Positions 7,127 through 16,099 of a stretch of 64,000 nucleotides of DNA are shown here, in pieces. Every line of letters starts with the position of its first letter. Position 1 is the stretch's first letter. The notes below the pieces were generated by a model. That model searched no databases, was not told the DNA's origin, and saw only the letters and a program-made list of their open reading frames with translations. This DNA is from Anaerolineales bacterium (lineage in GTDB: Bacteria; Chloroflexota; Anaerolineae; 4572-78; J111), in assembly GCA_020634855.1 (NCBI GenBank), contig JACKAU010000021.1, positions 62,001 to 126,000 on the forward strand, read 5' to 3'. Position numbers and translations under genes: made by a program.

Positions 7127-9037
7127 ATGACTATCGATACGTCCTTGAAAATTTTATTAGTTGAGGATTCCAATTTCGTTCGCCGTTCGGCTCGTAAAGG
7201 CTTAACTGAATTGGGTTTCAAAAACGTGGTTGAAGCTGAAGACGGCAACCAGGCTATTGAACGTCTTCAGGAGGAAGAGCGCATTGATGTTATTGTCAGC
7301 GACTGGAACATGCCGAACAAAGACGGCTATGAACTGCTGCTTTGGGTGCGCGCCAACGAAAAAACTAAAAATATCCCCTTTATTATGGCCACCGCCCGTG
7401 GCGAAAAGAAGCAAGTAGCCAAAGCCAACGAAGCCGGTGTGACTGATTTTATCACTAAACCGTTTGCTGCCAAAGAATTGGTGGCGCTGCTTGAACAGAC
7501 TTTTGATAAAGACAAAAAAGCCGAAAAAGCAGCCGCGGCTCAGGCCCGCCCTCGCCGCGCTGCCTCAGGTAAACTTCAGCTTAAAGTTGCCCATATCCAA
7601 ATTACCGACCACCTAAGTTTGGGCGTTTTGAAGCATCTGATTAAATCTAAGCAACTCAACCCACGCCATTTTGAACTGGAAACGGTCTGTATGCCTAGTT
7701 GGAATCCCGTTCAGAAATCGCTAGAAACCGGTGAAGTCGATGTTGCCTTTATTCTAGCGCCGATAGCCATGGATCTATATAGTTTTGGCGTCCCGATTAA
7801 ACTGGTGCTGCTGGCTCATAAAAATGGCAGTATCTTTGTTCGCAAGCGCATCGAAGGCGAAGGCAAAGCGCTGGCCGAGAACTTTAAAAACAAAACCTTC
7901 TATATCCCGCATGAAATGTCGATCCACCATATGCTATCCCACATGTTTCTGCGGGGTCTGGGGCTGCAGCCGGGCTTTGAAGGACGCGGCGACTTCGATG
8001 TGTTTTTGGAAGTGATCCCTCCCATCCAAATGCCGGAATACCTGGCATCCAACCCTCAGGCTGGCGGCTATCTGGTTGCCGAACCCATTGGCACCAAGGC
8101 AATTGCCGAAGGCATCGCCGAATTGACTTTTCTGTCCGGCGAGTTGTGGGAGAATCATCCCTGTTGCGTAGTTGCAGTACGGGATGAAATTGTGTCGGAA
8201 TACCCGGATGCGGTTCAAGAACTGGTCAATATGTTAGTTGAGGCTGGCCAATTTATCGAGCAGAAGCCGGAGACATCCGCTGCCATTGGCGTTCCTTTTC
8301 TGGATCCGACGGGCAGCTTGGGGTTACGGGAAGCCGTCTTACGCGATGTACTCAAAGAAGATCGGGGCATTAAGACCGGCGACTTATTTCCCGTGATCGA
8401 AGACTTGGACAAAATTCAGCGATACATGGTGCAAGAAATGGGTCTAGGCACACTGGTCAACCTTGAAAATTTTGTCGATACTCGTTTTGCCGAGATTGCC
8501 TGCAAGAATACTCCCCCGCGCAAGTCTGTACTTCGCAACGTTTCCGACATTCTCAACCGTGCGAATCATCCCCAGTCAAGTTCGCGCATCTCTAAGGCTA
8601 GTCTAAATTTAGAAGGAAAGTATCTTATATTTAATGCTAGTAACGGCGAATATGGGCTGGACGTGCTGGGCATTCGAGAAATTATTAAAATGAGGCCTAT
8701 CACGGTTGTTCCTCGTGCTACCGATTACGTAAAAGGCGTGATCAATGTCCGAGGCGAAATCGTCCCCATAGTTGATTTAACCCAAAAACTAGGCTTAGGC
8801 CCCGGTGATTACGGCCCACATGCCCGGATAGTGGTTCTGGAGGTTGCCAGTTCTGGCGGAGTGATACCGGTTGGTATTGTCGTCAATTCAGTCACCGAAG
8901 TGGTTGATATTGAGGCCAAAGATATTGATGATGCCAGCTCCATTGGTCACGGTGTTGACGCTAATCATATTTTGGGCTACTACAAATCTAAGGATGCTCT
9001 CAAGATATTACTCAATGATAAACAGTTATTTAACTAA
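7127..9037 (+). CDS. CheY-type receiver / NitT-TauT-type substrate-binding / CheW fusion protein
   Basis: The start at 7127 has GGAG nine bases upstream; the 18 residues before it look non-native. The product has 636 residues. Residues 1-128 are a CheY-like REC (E13, D14, phosphoacceptor D59 in SDWNMPNKDG, TKPF). A charged Ala/Lys linker follows. Residues about 150-455 match the NMT1/SsuA/NrtA periplasmic-binding fold (LKVAHIQITDHL, GEVDVAFILAPIAMDLYSFG, KTFYIPHEMSIHHML, EAGQFI near the end). There is no signal peptide, so this binding domain is cytoplasmic. Residues about 497-636 are CheW (GEYGLDVLGIREIIKM, VINVRGEIVPIVDL, VVNSVTEVVDI). I infer a phosphorylation-controlled small-molecule sensor that docks to a CheA/receptor array or to another partner through CheW. 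It is first in a three-gene operon with DUF169 and DsrC-cysteine desulfurase genes. Confidence 0.85.
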   Translation: MTIDTSLKILLVEDSNFVRRSARKGLTELGFKNVVEAEDGNQAIERLQEEERIDVIVSDWNMPNKDGYELLLWVRANEKTKNIPFIMATARGEKKQVAKANEAGVTDFITKPFAAKELVALLEQTFDKDKKAEKAAAAQARPRRAASGKLQLKVAHIQITDHLSLGVLKHLIKSKQLNPRHFELETVCMPSWNPVQKSLETGEVDVAFILAPIAMDLYSFGVPIKLVLLAHKNGSIFVRKRIEGEGKALAENFKNKTFYIPHEMSIHHMLSHMFLRGLGLQPGFEGRGDFDVFLEVIPPIQMPEYLASNPQAGGYLVAEPIGTKAIAEGIAELTFLSGELWENHPCCVVAVRDEIVSEYPDAVQELVNMLVEAGQFIEQKPETSAAIGVPFLDPTGSLGLREAVLRDVLKEDRGIKTGDLFPVIEDLDKIQRYMVQEMGLGTLVNLENFVDTRFAEIACKNTPPRKSVLRNVSDILNRANHPQSSSRISKASLNLEGKYLIFNASNGEYGLDVLGIREIIKMRPITVVPRATDYVKGVINVRGEIVPIVDLTQKLGLGPGDYGPHARIVVLEVASSGGVIPVGIVVNSVTEVVDIEAKDIDDASSIGHGVDANHILGYYKSKDALKILLNDKQLFN

Positions 9038-9052
9038 GGTTGGGGGTAACCT

Positions 9053-9925
9053 ATGACCACGCTTAAACATTTGTACCAACAGATAATTGATGCTATGGGT
9101 ATTGGTAATTTGAGTATTCCAACTACCGCGGTCAAATTTTATCGGCACGATGATCCCATCCCAGACCAAGTTTTGGCTCATCAACCAACCGGAATTACGC
9201 TTACCAGTTGTCAAGCCGCCAAACAAGCCTCGCTTGGTGACGCGGTTTTACTAACTCTGGACAACATTGGCTGTGTCGCGGCCGCAATTAGTTTGGGGCT
9301 TGTTGACCAGAAGCAGGCTGCCCCATTATGTGGTCCCAGAGTTTACACTGATTTAATGCAAGACCAATCAGGTCTGGCCGAGACATTTGAACCGCCCACG
9401 CCTAAAGATTTCACAGTCGGGTTAGTCTATGCTCATCACGCTGCCGGCCGGCCCGAATTTGGTTTGTTTGGCCCGGAAGATAGCGGTCGTTTCAAAGATG
9501 TCGATACGGCTAAGCAAGCTGTTAGCGAGATGACAGCTATCCAACCGGCGGTAATGAAAGGGGTCTTTCTTTATGACCTGGATTTTGAAGGGCTTGATCT
9601 CGTGCCCGACGTTGTTGTGTGCAGTGTGCGACCGGTAGAGTTAGCTCGCTTCATTCAAGCCTATCAATATCAAACCGGCCGGCGGGTGAACGCTAGTATG
9701 GGCGGGCTACGTGTGGTTAATTCTGATCTGATCGTTCGTCCATACCTGACCCAAGAGATTAATATTTCCACCTATTGTTTGGGGGCCAGGCTAATTGCCC
9801 AATACGAAGCAAACCGTCTAGGTATTGGCTTACCGTTTCATCTCTATGAACAGGTAGCCCAGGGGATGGTCGCCTCCCAAACCGGCTACCCGTTTCCGCT
9901 TTATCCTGGCGCAGCCGATTTATGA
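9053..9925 (+). CDS. DUF169 family protein
   Basis: A 290-residue protein preceded by a GGGGG ribosome site, 15 bp after the stop of the fusion gene. It shows the DUF169 pattern: TSCQAAKQASLGDAVLLT near residue 50, then DNIGCVAAAISLGL, a central FKDVDTAKQAV, then DVVVCSVRPVELARFIQAYQY and a late STYCLGARLIAQ. Several conserved cysteines (about residues 51, 67, 191 and 242) could bind a metal or thiol. The biochemical role of DUF169 is not established. Its stop codon overlaps the next start (ATGA), so it is translationally coupled to the DsrC-cysteine desulfurase fusion, which suggests a link to sulfur or cofactor chemistry. That link is inference. Confidence 0.82.
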   Translation: MTTLKHLYQQIIDAMGIGNLSIPTTAVKFYRHDDPIPDQVLAHQPTGITLTSCQAAKQASLGDAVLLTLDNIGCVAAAISLGLVDQKQAAPLCGPRVYTDLMQDQSGLAETFEPPTPKDFTVGLVYAHHAAGRPEFGLFGPEDSGRFKDVDTAKQAVSEMTAIQPAVMKGVFLYDLDFEGLDLVPDVVVCSVRPVELARFIQAYQYQTGRRVNASMGGLRVVNSDLIVRPYLTQEINISTYCLGARLIAQYEANRLGIGLPFHLYEQVAQGMVASQTGYPFPLYPGAADL

Positions 9926-11340
9926 ACAATTTAACAAAAACTCTAATCAACCAGATGTCCACAGCCACCGGTACGATACTGACGGATGAACATCACCGGG
10001 TCTTAGAGTACGCCTATAGCTTTTACGAAAACAATCGGGTTGGACCGCTCTATCAAAACATTAAACGACACACGGGCGTTACCAAAGAAGCTATAGTTCA
10101 ACTATTTCCTCATGGTCTCAACTCGGTTTATACCTGGGTCGGTATCCCGATCTACTCCGCCGAGAACGGTTGCAAACCGTTCGTTTCAATAGAGGTAGAT
10201 AACATACAGCAGGTTTATCTGGACTACAACGCCACTACGCCACTTCGACCGGAAGTTATTCAAACCTTGACTCGCTATCAAGCTGACTCTGTTGGTTTTG
10301 GCAACTCCAGCAGCAGTACTACGCTAGGTAAACATGCCTATGATCTCATTCACAAGGCGCGCTGTCAGTTGGCGGACTGTTTAAGTGTCTCTGCCAAAGA
10401 GATTGTTTTTACCGGCGGCGGCTCCGAGGCGAACAATCTGGCCCTGAAAGGATTAGCCTTTCAGCATTTGGAACACAAAGGCCATATCATCACGAGTGAA
10501 ATCGAACACCCGTCAGTGCTGCGTACTCTCGAGTTTTTACAGCGGATTGGTTTCGCAGTGACTTATCTGCGCGTCGAACCAGACGGCCACATTTCACCCC
10601 AAGCAGTTAAAGATCATCTTCGTCCAAATACAATTCTGGTTTCGATTATGGCAGCCAACAACGAAATTGGGGTTATCAACCCGTTAGCCGAGATTGGTCA
10701 GATTTGTCAGGCAGCGGGCGTACCGTTTATGGTTGATGCTATTCAAGGCTTTGGTAAAATTCCGCTGCGTCCCAAAGCGTGGGGGATTTCGCTCTTGTCG
10801 TTATCAGGCCACAAAATTTACGCGCCTAAAGGTGTCGGCGCTTTGTTTGTTGATGAAGCTATTACGCTTACGCCCCTCATTCACGGTGGTGGTCAAGAAT
10901 TTGGACTGCGCGCTGGCACCGAGAATGTCGGCGCGATTATGGCCTTAGGGCAGGCGGCCCGGCTGGCGAACACCGAGATGAAACGGGAACATGAACGGCT
11001 GTTAGGGTTAAGAAATTTCTTGTTGGTCGAACTACAAATGATTGTGCCGGATCTAATCGTTAACGGTTCACTTGAACACCGACTGGCGAACAATCTTAAT
11101 GTTGGTTTTCCTGATGTCGATAGTGGATCATTGTTACTGAGCTTAAATCAGATTGGCGTTTACGTTTCGGCCGGTTCGGCTTGTAGCGCCGGTAGTCGCA
11201 GCGCTTCCCATGTCATCAGCGCCCTGGGCGTTGACGCCGAACGCTATGGCATCATCCGTTTTAGTTTTGGGTTGCAGACCACCCAAGCTGATCTTGAGTA
11301 TCTACTCAACTACCTTCCCCAAATTCTCAACCAGCTTTGA
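9922..11340 (+). CDS. Cysteine desulfurase with N-terminal DsrC/TusE-like domain
   Basis: A 472-residue fusion. Residues about 20-87 resemble the C-terminal half of DsrC/TusE sulfur carriers: LTDEHHRVLEYAYSFY, a proline, LFPHG, then VGIPIYSAENGC. Cys84 sits where DsrC/TusE has its reactive penultimate cysteine; the second DsrC cysteine is absent, as in TusE. Residues about 92-472 are a class V aminotransferase-fold desulfurase of NifS/IscS type. It has YLDYNATTPLRPEV, GGGSEANNLALKG, PLP lysine K298 (SGHKIYAPKG), HGGGQEFGLRAGTENV, and catalytic C421 in SAGSACSAGS. The desulfurase would take sulfur from cysteine as a persulfide. I infer that the fused DsrC-like arm accepts it. The start overlaps the DUF169 stop. 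Confidence 0.87.
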   Translation: MNNLTKTLINQMSTATGTILTDEHHRVLEYAYSFYENNRVGPLYQNIKRHTGVTKEAIVQLFPHGLNSVYTWVGIPIYSAENGCKPFVSIEVDNIQQVYLDYNATTPLRPEVIQTLTRYQADSVGFGNSSSSTTLGKHAYDLIHKARCQLADCLSVSAKEIVFTGGGSEANNLALKGLAFQHLEHKGHIITSEIEHPSVLRTLEFLQRIGFAVTYLRVEPDGHISPQAVKDHLRPNTILVSIMAANNEIGVINPLAEIGQICQAAGVPFMVDAIQGFGKIPLRPKAWGISLLSLSGHKIYAPKGVGALFVDEAITLTPLIHGGGQEFGLRAGTENVGAIMALGQAARLANTEMKREHERLLGLRNFLLVELQMIVPDLIVNGSLEHRLANNLNVGFPDVDSGSLLLSLNQIGVYVSAGSACSAGSRSASHVISALGVDAERYGIIRFSFGLQTTQADLEYLLNYLPQILNQL

Positions 11341-11412
11341 ACATCTACATACCGATATATGGTTAGGCATTGATAGTACTATCGAAGGTAAAATGCTTAG
11401 GATTTCCTATCC

Positions 11413-11781
11413 CTATGCCTGCCGAATATTCGTGCTGGCATTGTATCCGTGTTCGCCGAAGGGCTGAAGTTCCTCAAGCCAGATCTGTTCGAGCAGCGTC
11501 AACTCATCGCTGAGGTTGAAGTTTGGATCATCCTTGACCTTCACTACTTCCAAAATTTCGAAGACAAACGCATCCGGGCCGTATTCATTCCATTCCTGCT
11601 GAAGCACTTTATTACGATGCGATCCGACGGTGAGCATAAACTTGTGAGCATTCAACGGCCCATCCAGGTTTAAGCTGCTACCAAGTAATACTTTGCCGTT
11701 TTCGGTGTTTTTTACCTGGAAGACCCCGGCCTGTTTTTCTCTCTCTTTATATTCTCTTTTGATATCCTTTTTTGACTTCAT
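11413..11781 (-). CDS. GIY-YIG nuclease family protein
   Basis: A 122-residue protein. AGVFQVKNTENGKVLLGSS corresponds to the 'GIYxI.n..ngK.YiGSS' opening of GIY-YIG domains, with G-V-F and L-G replacing the usual G-I-Y and Y-I-G tyrosines. A helix with HKFMLTVGSHRN, then EYGPDAFVFEILE and a C-terminal Glu in LLEQIWLEEL fit a known small cytoplasmic GIY-YIG group. Because both tyrosines are changed, nuclease activity is uncertain. The start lies 25 bp after the stop of the TIR-STAND gene on the same strand, so it could be cotranscribed with it. Confidence 0.75.
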   Translation of the reverse strand: MKSKKDIKREYKEREKQAGVFQVKNTENGKVLLGSSLNLDGPLNAHKFMLTVGSHRNKVLQQEWNEYGPDAFVFEILEVVKVKDDPNFNLSDELTLLEQIWLEELQPFGEHGYNASTNIRQA

Positions 11782-11806
11782 TCGAGCAAAGCCTCATCTT
11801 TATAAT

Positions 11807-14800
11807 TTACAATTTCAATTCAAGAAAATAAACACCTCGCGGGCCGACAGCCACCAACTGTCGTCCGTCCGGATGCCAGGCGCAGTCAGACAGAGCGCCA
11901 TCGACGCGGAGGACGGTCAGTAGCTGGCCGGTGTGGATATCCCACAGCCGTAAGGTGTTGTCTTTAGACACCGATAGCAGTTGCCGGCCATTTGGCCTAA
12001 AGGCGCTGTGCAGCACCGAACCTGAATGCCCGGTCAGGGTCAAATAAAGCTCCCCCGATTGGCTATGCCAGACACGGACGGTATTATCATTAGAAGCCGA
12101 AGCAATGAGCGTATTATCGGGGCTAACCGTGCAACTGTGGATCGATCCGGTATGTCCTTTCAAGGTCAGTCGGGAACGGCCTGTGGTGGCGTCCCAGACT
12201 TTTACGGTTTGGTCGGCCGAGGCCGAAACAATAAATGTGCCGTCGGGGCTAAAGGCGCAGCCGTTGACGCCGCGCAGATGGCCGGTTAAGGTCAATAGTT
12301 CTTGTCCGGAGGCCGCGTTCCACACCTTCAACGTACTGTCCTCTGAAGCGGAGACGATAGTACGACCGTCCGAGCTAATCGCGCCATCGTTGACCGCCCA
12401 CATGTGGCCAATGAGCGTGGCTCGCTCGCTCTCAGTCCTCACAGCCCACACTTTAAGAGTACGATCTTGCGACGATGAAACAATGATTGCCCCATCGAGA
12501 CTGATGGCTAGACCTGTCACCGGCCGCATGTGCCCTTTTAATAAGAAACGCTCGTCGCCGGTTTGGTAATCAACTACCTGGATGTCGTTGTCAACGGTAT
12601 CAAAAACAGCTATTCGGCCGTCCGCGCTGATGGCGCAGTTTTGGGCCGATGAGATGCGGCTGTAGACCGCTGCGTTTTTAGCGTTCTCAATACTGCCGGC
12701 TACGTTCCACAATTTGAGCGTCTTATCTTGCGAACAGGTAACTAGCAGTGAACCATCGGCGCTAATAGCGCTGCCGGTTATCGAGCGCTGATGGCCTTCT
12801 ATGGAGAAAAGCTCCGCACCGGTTGTCGCCGCCCATCCTTTGATGGTCTTGTCGTTTGAGGTCGAGATGATATAGCGATTATCGGCGCTGATCGTACAGC
12901 TTTCAATCCAGCCGGTATGACCGCGCAGTTTGAGACGCTCCTGGCCGGTTTTTGTGTCCCATACTTTTAGTTCGCCTTCAGGTAACGAGGCGACCACCCG
13001 TGTTCCGTCGGCGCTGACCGCACAGCTTAATAGGGTAGAAACTGCGGCGGTAAAGGTCAAATTGGCAGCAGGATTGTGGGGGCCAAGTTCTTCGTAAGAT
13101 CGAATGGTGGCTTGCAGTTGACCATTTTTGCCGTCCCACAGCTTGACTGTGCCATCTGACGAACTCGAAATAATTAACGCCCCGTCGGCGCTAATCGCGC
13201 AAGCCGTCACCGTTCGATCATGATCGAGCAAGGTAAACCGTTCCTGACCGGTGTTGGCATCCCAGACTTTGAGGGTTTTATCTTTAGAAGCGGTCACAAT
13301 GGTGCAGCCGTTGGCATCGATGGCGCACCCAAAAATCTGACCGGCGTGGGCTTTGACTGAGAATCTTTCGGCCCCGCTGTGGGTCTCCCAAATTTTCAAA
13401 ATTCCATCCCACGTCGCCGAAACGATGACCGAGCCATCGGCGCTGATGGCACAGCTGTTGCCCATAATCATATGACCCGTTAACGTATGCAGTTCTTCGC
13501 CGGTTTCCGAGTCCCATACTTTGAGGACGCCATCCTGTCCCATTGATACAATTTTTGAGCCGTCAGCGCTGAGATCACAGGCAACCACGGCTGTCCCGTG
13601 CCCGGTGAGCGTCCGGATCAGGCTGGCGTTGGGCAGGTCGGGCAGGCGACGGGCTGCGGTTAGCAGTGGGCCGGGAAGGGATGTCTCCCCGGCTGTAGCG
13701 ACCGGCTCCAGGCCGCTGACATGAACCACGCGACTGTGTAGCGTGTTCGCAATTTCAACCGGACTGCTGGCCTGGTTGAGCAAGTGACTCGCTTGGGAAA
13801 TGCTTTGATGTAGTCGTGGCAGAATCATATCGTTGGGGGCGGCTCGTTTGGCGGTCAGTAGATCGATTTCAGCCGCGTAAGCGCCCAACAACTGAATCTT
13901 GGTTACCAGATAGGCTAAATCTTTGACTGTTTCGGCCAGTTCGGTCACGCGTCCGGCTCTCTGTAGGTGATAGGCTAAATGCGACCAGAGATAACGCTCT
14001 GTCTGGGGCAGTTTCGCCCAGATAGGCAGACCCGTTGCCCGGCGAGGTAGCTGCGCCGCCGCCGTATCCAAGAACTGCCCATGTAGGGCCGTCAGGTTGT
14101 TCTTACCGGTTTGGGTTAGAAAACTACGCACGATTTTGTGCAGTGTGATGTAACCGGCATTTGGCTCAAAATGGGCCAGCAGCGATAGTTGGGCCAGCCG
14201 CCGGCTCAATGCATCGACATCCATATCGGAACGGTTCGAGGTGGTTCGCCACAGCCTCGCCAATTCTTCAAAAGGAATATTGACCTCCACCGGAAAGATG
14301 ACCAGTTCGCTAAAACGGAGACGCTCTTCATCGCTGAGCAGTTCCAGGCTCACGCTTAGAGTTTGGCCCACCGCCTGATCTCGGGCGGCAGCGTTGTGAA
14401 TATCAAAGGCGGTCAGGCCACGCTTGTCCAGGGCTTTATTTACATAATTTAGGGCCGCTTCCAACGATTGATTGTTTTTGAAGATCCGGTCGCGTAGAGT
14501 ACTGTTGGTCAGTTTGAGTAGCAGCGGCCAGTTTCCCAGTCGATCAGCCAGTGGGGGGAAAGTTTGAGACAAACCGTCCGGTAGTTTGACTCGTAGTAAA
14601 TCAATAGCTTCTGGAGAGGTCATGGCCGACACCTCGATCTGGCGAGTGCGGGGCGGCAGGACGGCTTCGTCGCGGGTGGTAATCAGCCGGGCGCAGCGAG
14701 AGCCTCCTTTCAAAAAAGGTTTTAGGTGGGCGGTATTCCAGACATCGTCAATGACCATCAAAATTTCGCGGTCGCCTAAAAGCTGTACCAGTCGGGTTTG

Positions 14801-15898
14801 AGCCTCATCGACGGCGGCGAAATAGGGCCGTTCCCCGCTCAACACTTCAATGAGATCGACCACGCGGCTGGTCAGATCGCCGGGATTTCGACCCAGCGTG
14901 ACCCACAACGTACCGTCATCGTAGGCCGCGCGGATGGTTTCATCGTGGCAGATGGCTTTCGCCAGGACTGTTTTGCCATACCCGCCGGTACCGTGCAGGC
15001 CAACGATGCTGCCCTGCTCCTCAAGCACACACGCTTCGATTCGCCGCAGTTGATCGGCGCGGGGGACAAAATCATCGGGCATCTCTTCTACCATGAATGG
15101 CACTCGCGGTGTTTCGCAAGGGCTGTTCAAATCGGCCATTAGTTTCGACCACTCGGTATCCGGTTGGTAGAAGGACGTATTACGCAACCAGCGGGGTAGG
15201 GCGTCGAGCGCCGCCGGGGTCGAACCCCAGACCGGGCAAATACACACCCCTCGCTGCCGGGCATAGGTCCACTCTTTTTTGACAATGGCCGATTGCATCG
15301 CCGCCGCCGTGACAATCAACACCAAGAAGTCAACTTGTTCCAGCGCCGCTACAATTTGCAGCCACCAATCCCGGCCGCCCTCCATTTTAACGCGGTCTTG
15401 CCAGACGGGAATGCCTTCGGCTTCAAGCCGGCTGGTTAATTCCCGGGCTAAATCTTCGGCGTCTTTGCGGGCATAGGAGATGAAGACGCGCGAAGGCCGG
15501 TTTGGATCGGATGATTCAGAGAGGGGAGTTTCGGTTAGGCCGGCGCGTTGATTGGCAAATGCAGCCTCGGCTCCGAAATGCCGGGATAGGACATCGACGG
15601 CGACGGCTAGGTGCGCATCGGCGGCCAATTCGGCTTGCAGTTCGTGGGCGGCGACCAGTTGATCATCGGCCATGCCTTGAATAAAACGTAGCGCGTATTT
15701 GGCCTGGCTGCCTAACAACTGATTGACCGCTTCGATCGCATCCAGATCGAACTCTTGAATAGGCTGACGCAGCGGCCAAATGACAGCGACCGCCGCCAAG
15801 GCTTGCTTAAGCGCCACATCGTCAACCCCCGCCGCTGTCTTAGCGGCCTCAGTCAGCGACTCGCCGACCTGAATTTGCCACGTGTCAAGGAAGGCCAT
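11807..15898 (-). CDS. TIR / NB-ARC / WD40-repeat STAND protein (copy 1)
   Basis: A 1363-residue protein. Residues 1-120 are a helical domain shared with the paralogue at 16.1-20.2 kb (pattern W.....SL..AAK, then WP.RQ.I..FD..AI..VNQ). Residues about 136-260 are a TIR domain (RVFISYARKDAEDLA, GIPVWQD). E209 in VKKEW aligns with the catalytic glutamate of NADase TIRs such as SARM1. NB-ARC follows: Walker A GTGGYGKT at about 303-310, Walker B LMVIDDVW at about 380-387, and NWPLLLK. From about residue 755 to the end there are about 13 WD40 repeats ending in 'vWD' strands. STAND proteins of this kind are signal-triggered oligomeric switches; TIR is the probable output and the propeller the sensor. 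No transmembrane or signal segment is seen. Confidence 0.88.
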   Translation of the reverse strand: MAFLDTWQIQVGESLTEAAKTAAGVDDVALKQALAAVAVIWPLRQPIQEFDLDAIEAVNQLLGSQAKYALRFIQGMADDQLVAAHELQAELAADAHLAVAVDVLSRHFGAEAAFANQRAGLTETPLSESSDPNRPSRVFISYARKDAEDLARELTSRLEAEGIPVWQDRVKMEGGRDWWLQIVAALEQVDFLVLIVTAAAMQSAIVKKEWTYARQRGVCICPVWGSTPAALDALPRWLRNTSFYQPDTEWSKLMADLNSPCETPRVPFMVEEMPDDFVPRADQLRRIEACVLEEQGSIVGLHGTGGYGKTVLAKAICHDETIRAAYDDGTLWVTLGRNPGDLTSRVVDLIEVLSGERPYFAAVDEAQTRLVQLLGDREILMVIDDVWNTAHLKPFLKGGSRCARLITTRDEAVLPPRTRQIEVSAMTSPEAIDLLRVKLPDGLSQTFPPLADRLGNWPLLLKLTNSTLRDRIFKNNQSLEAALNYVNKALDKRGLTAFDIHNAAARDQAVGQTLSVSLELLSDEERLRFSELVIFPVEVNIPFEELARLWRTTSNRSDMDVDALSRRLAQLSLLAHFEPNAGYITLHKIVRSFLTQTGKNNLTALHGQFLDTAAAQLPRRATGLPIWAKLPQTERYLWSHLAYHLQRAGRVTELAETVKDLAYLVTKIQLLGAYAAEIDLLTAKRAAPNDMILPRLHQSISQASHLLNQASSPVEIANTLHSRVVHVSGLEPVATAGETSLPGPLLTAARRLPDLPNASLIRTLTGHGTAVVACDLSADGSKIVSMGQDGVLKVWDSETGEELHTLTGHMIMGNSCAISADGSVIVSATWDGILKIWETHSGAERFSVKAHAGQIFGCAIDANGCTIVTASKDKTLKVWDANTGQERFTLLDHDRTVTACAISADGALIISSSSDGTVKLWDGKNGQLQATIRSYEELGPHNPAANLTFTAAVSTLLSCAVSADGTRVVASLPEGELKVWDTKTGQERLKLRGHTGWIESCTISADNRYIISTSNDKTIKGWAATTGAELFSIEGHQRSITGSAISADGSLLVTCSQDKTLKLWNVAGSIENAKNAAVYSRISSAQNCAISADGRIAVFDTVDNDIQVVDYQTGDERFLLKGHMRPVTGLAISLDGAIIVSSSQDRTLKVWAVRTESERATLIGHMWAVNDGAISSDGRTIVSASEDSTLKVWNAASGQELLTLTGHLRGVNGCAFSPDGTFIVSASADQTVKVWDATTGRSRLTLKGHTGSIHSCTVSPDNTLIASASNDNTVRVWHSQSGELYLTLTGHSGSVLHSAFRPNGRQLLSVSKDNTLRLWDIHTGQLLTVLRVDGALSDCAWHPDGRQLVAVGPRGVYFLELKL

Positions 15899-16017
15899 GA
15901 TATATCCTAATTTAAGAATGTAAGGATATCATAGCCGATCTTTACTTAATGTCCAGAAGAATGGCGGAAAGTTAGACGAGTTAACGAGTATTTCCCGGCC
16001 AGCGTGGGTGACTGGTG

Positions 16018-16072
16018 TCCAAACTCAGTTTGGATCCTCAATTGCGTTACGAAACTCAGTTTCGTAACGCAA
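16018..16072. terminator. Two adjacent perfect hairpins sharing an AAACTCAGTTT core
   Basis: Hairpin 1 (16018-16034): TCCAAAC-TCA-GTTTGGA. Hairpin 2 (16042-16072): 14-bp arms TTGCGTTACGAAAC around TCA. They sit just downstream of the stop of the second STAND gene (16100), in the 200-bp gap before copy 1. They may terminate transcription of copy 2, although no long T-run follows on the minus strand. The shared core suggests a small palindromic repeat family. Confidence 0.5.
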
Positions 16073-16099
16073 ATTTACATCAAGTGGGAAGTACTCGAG

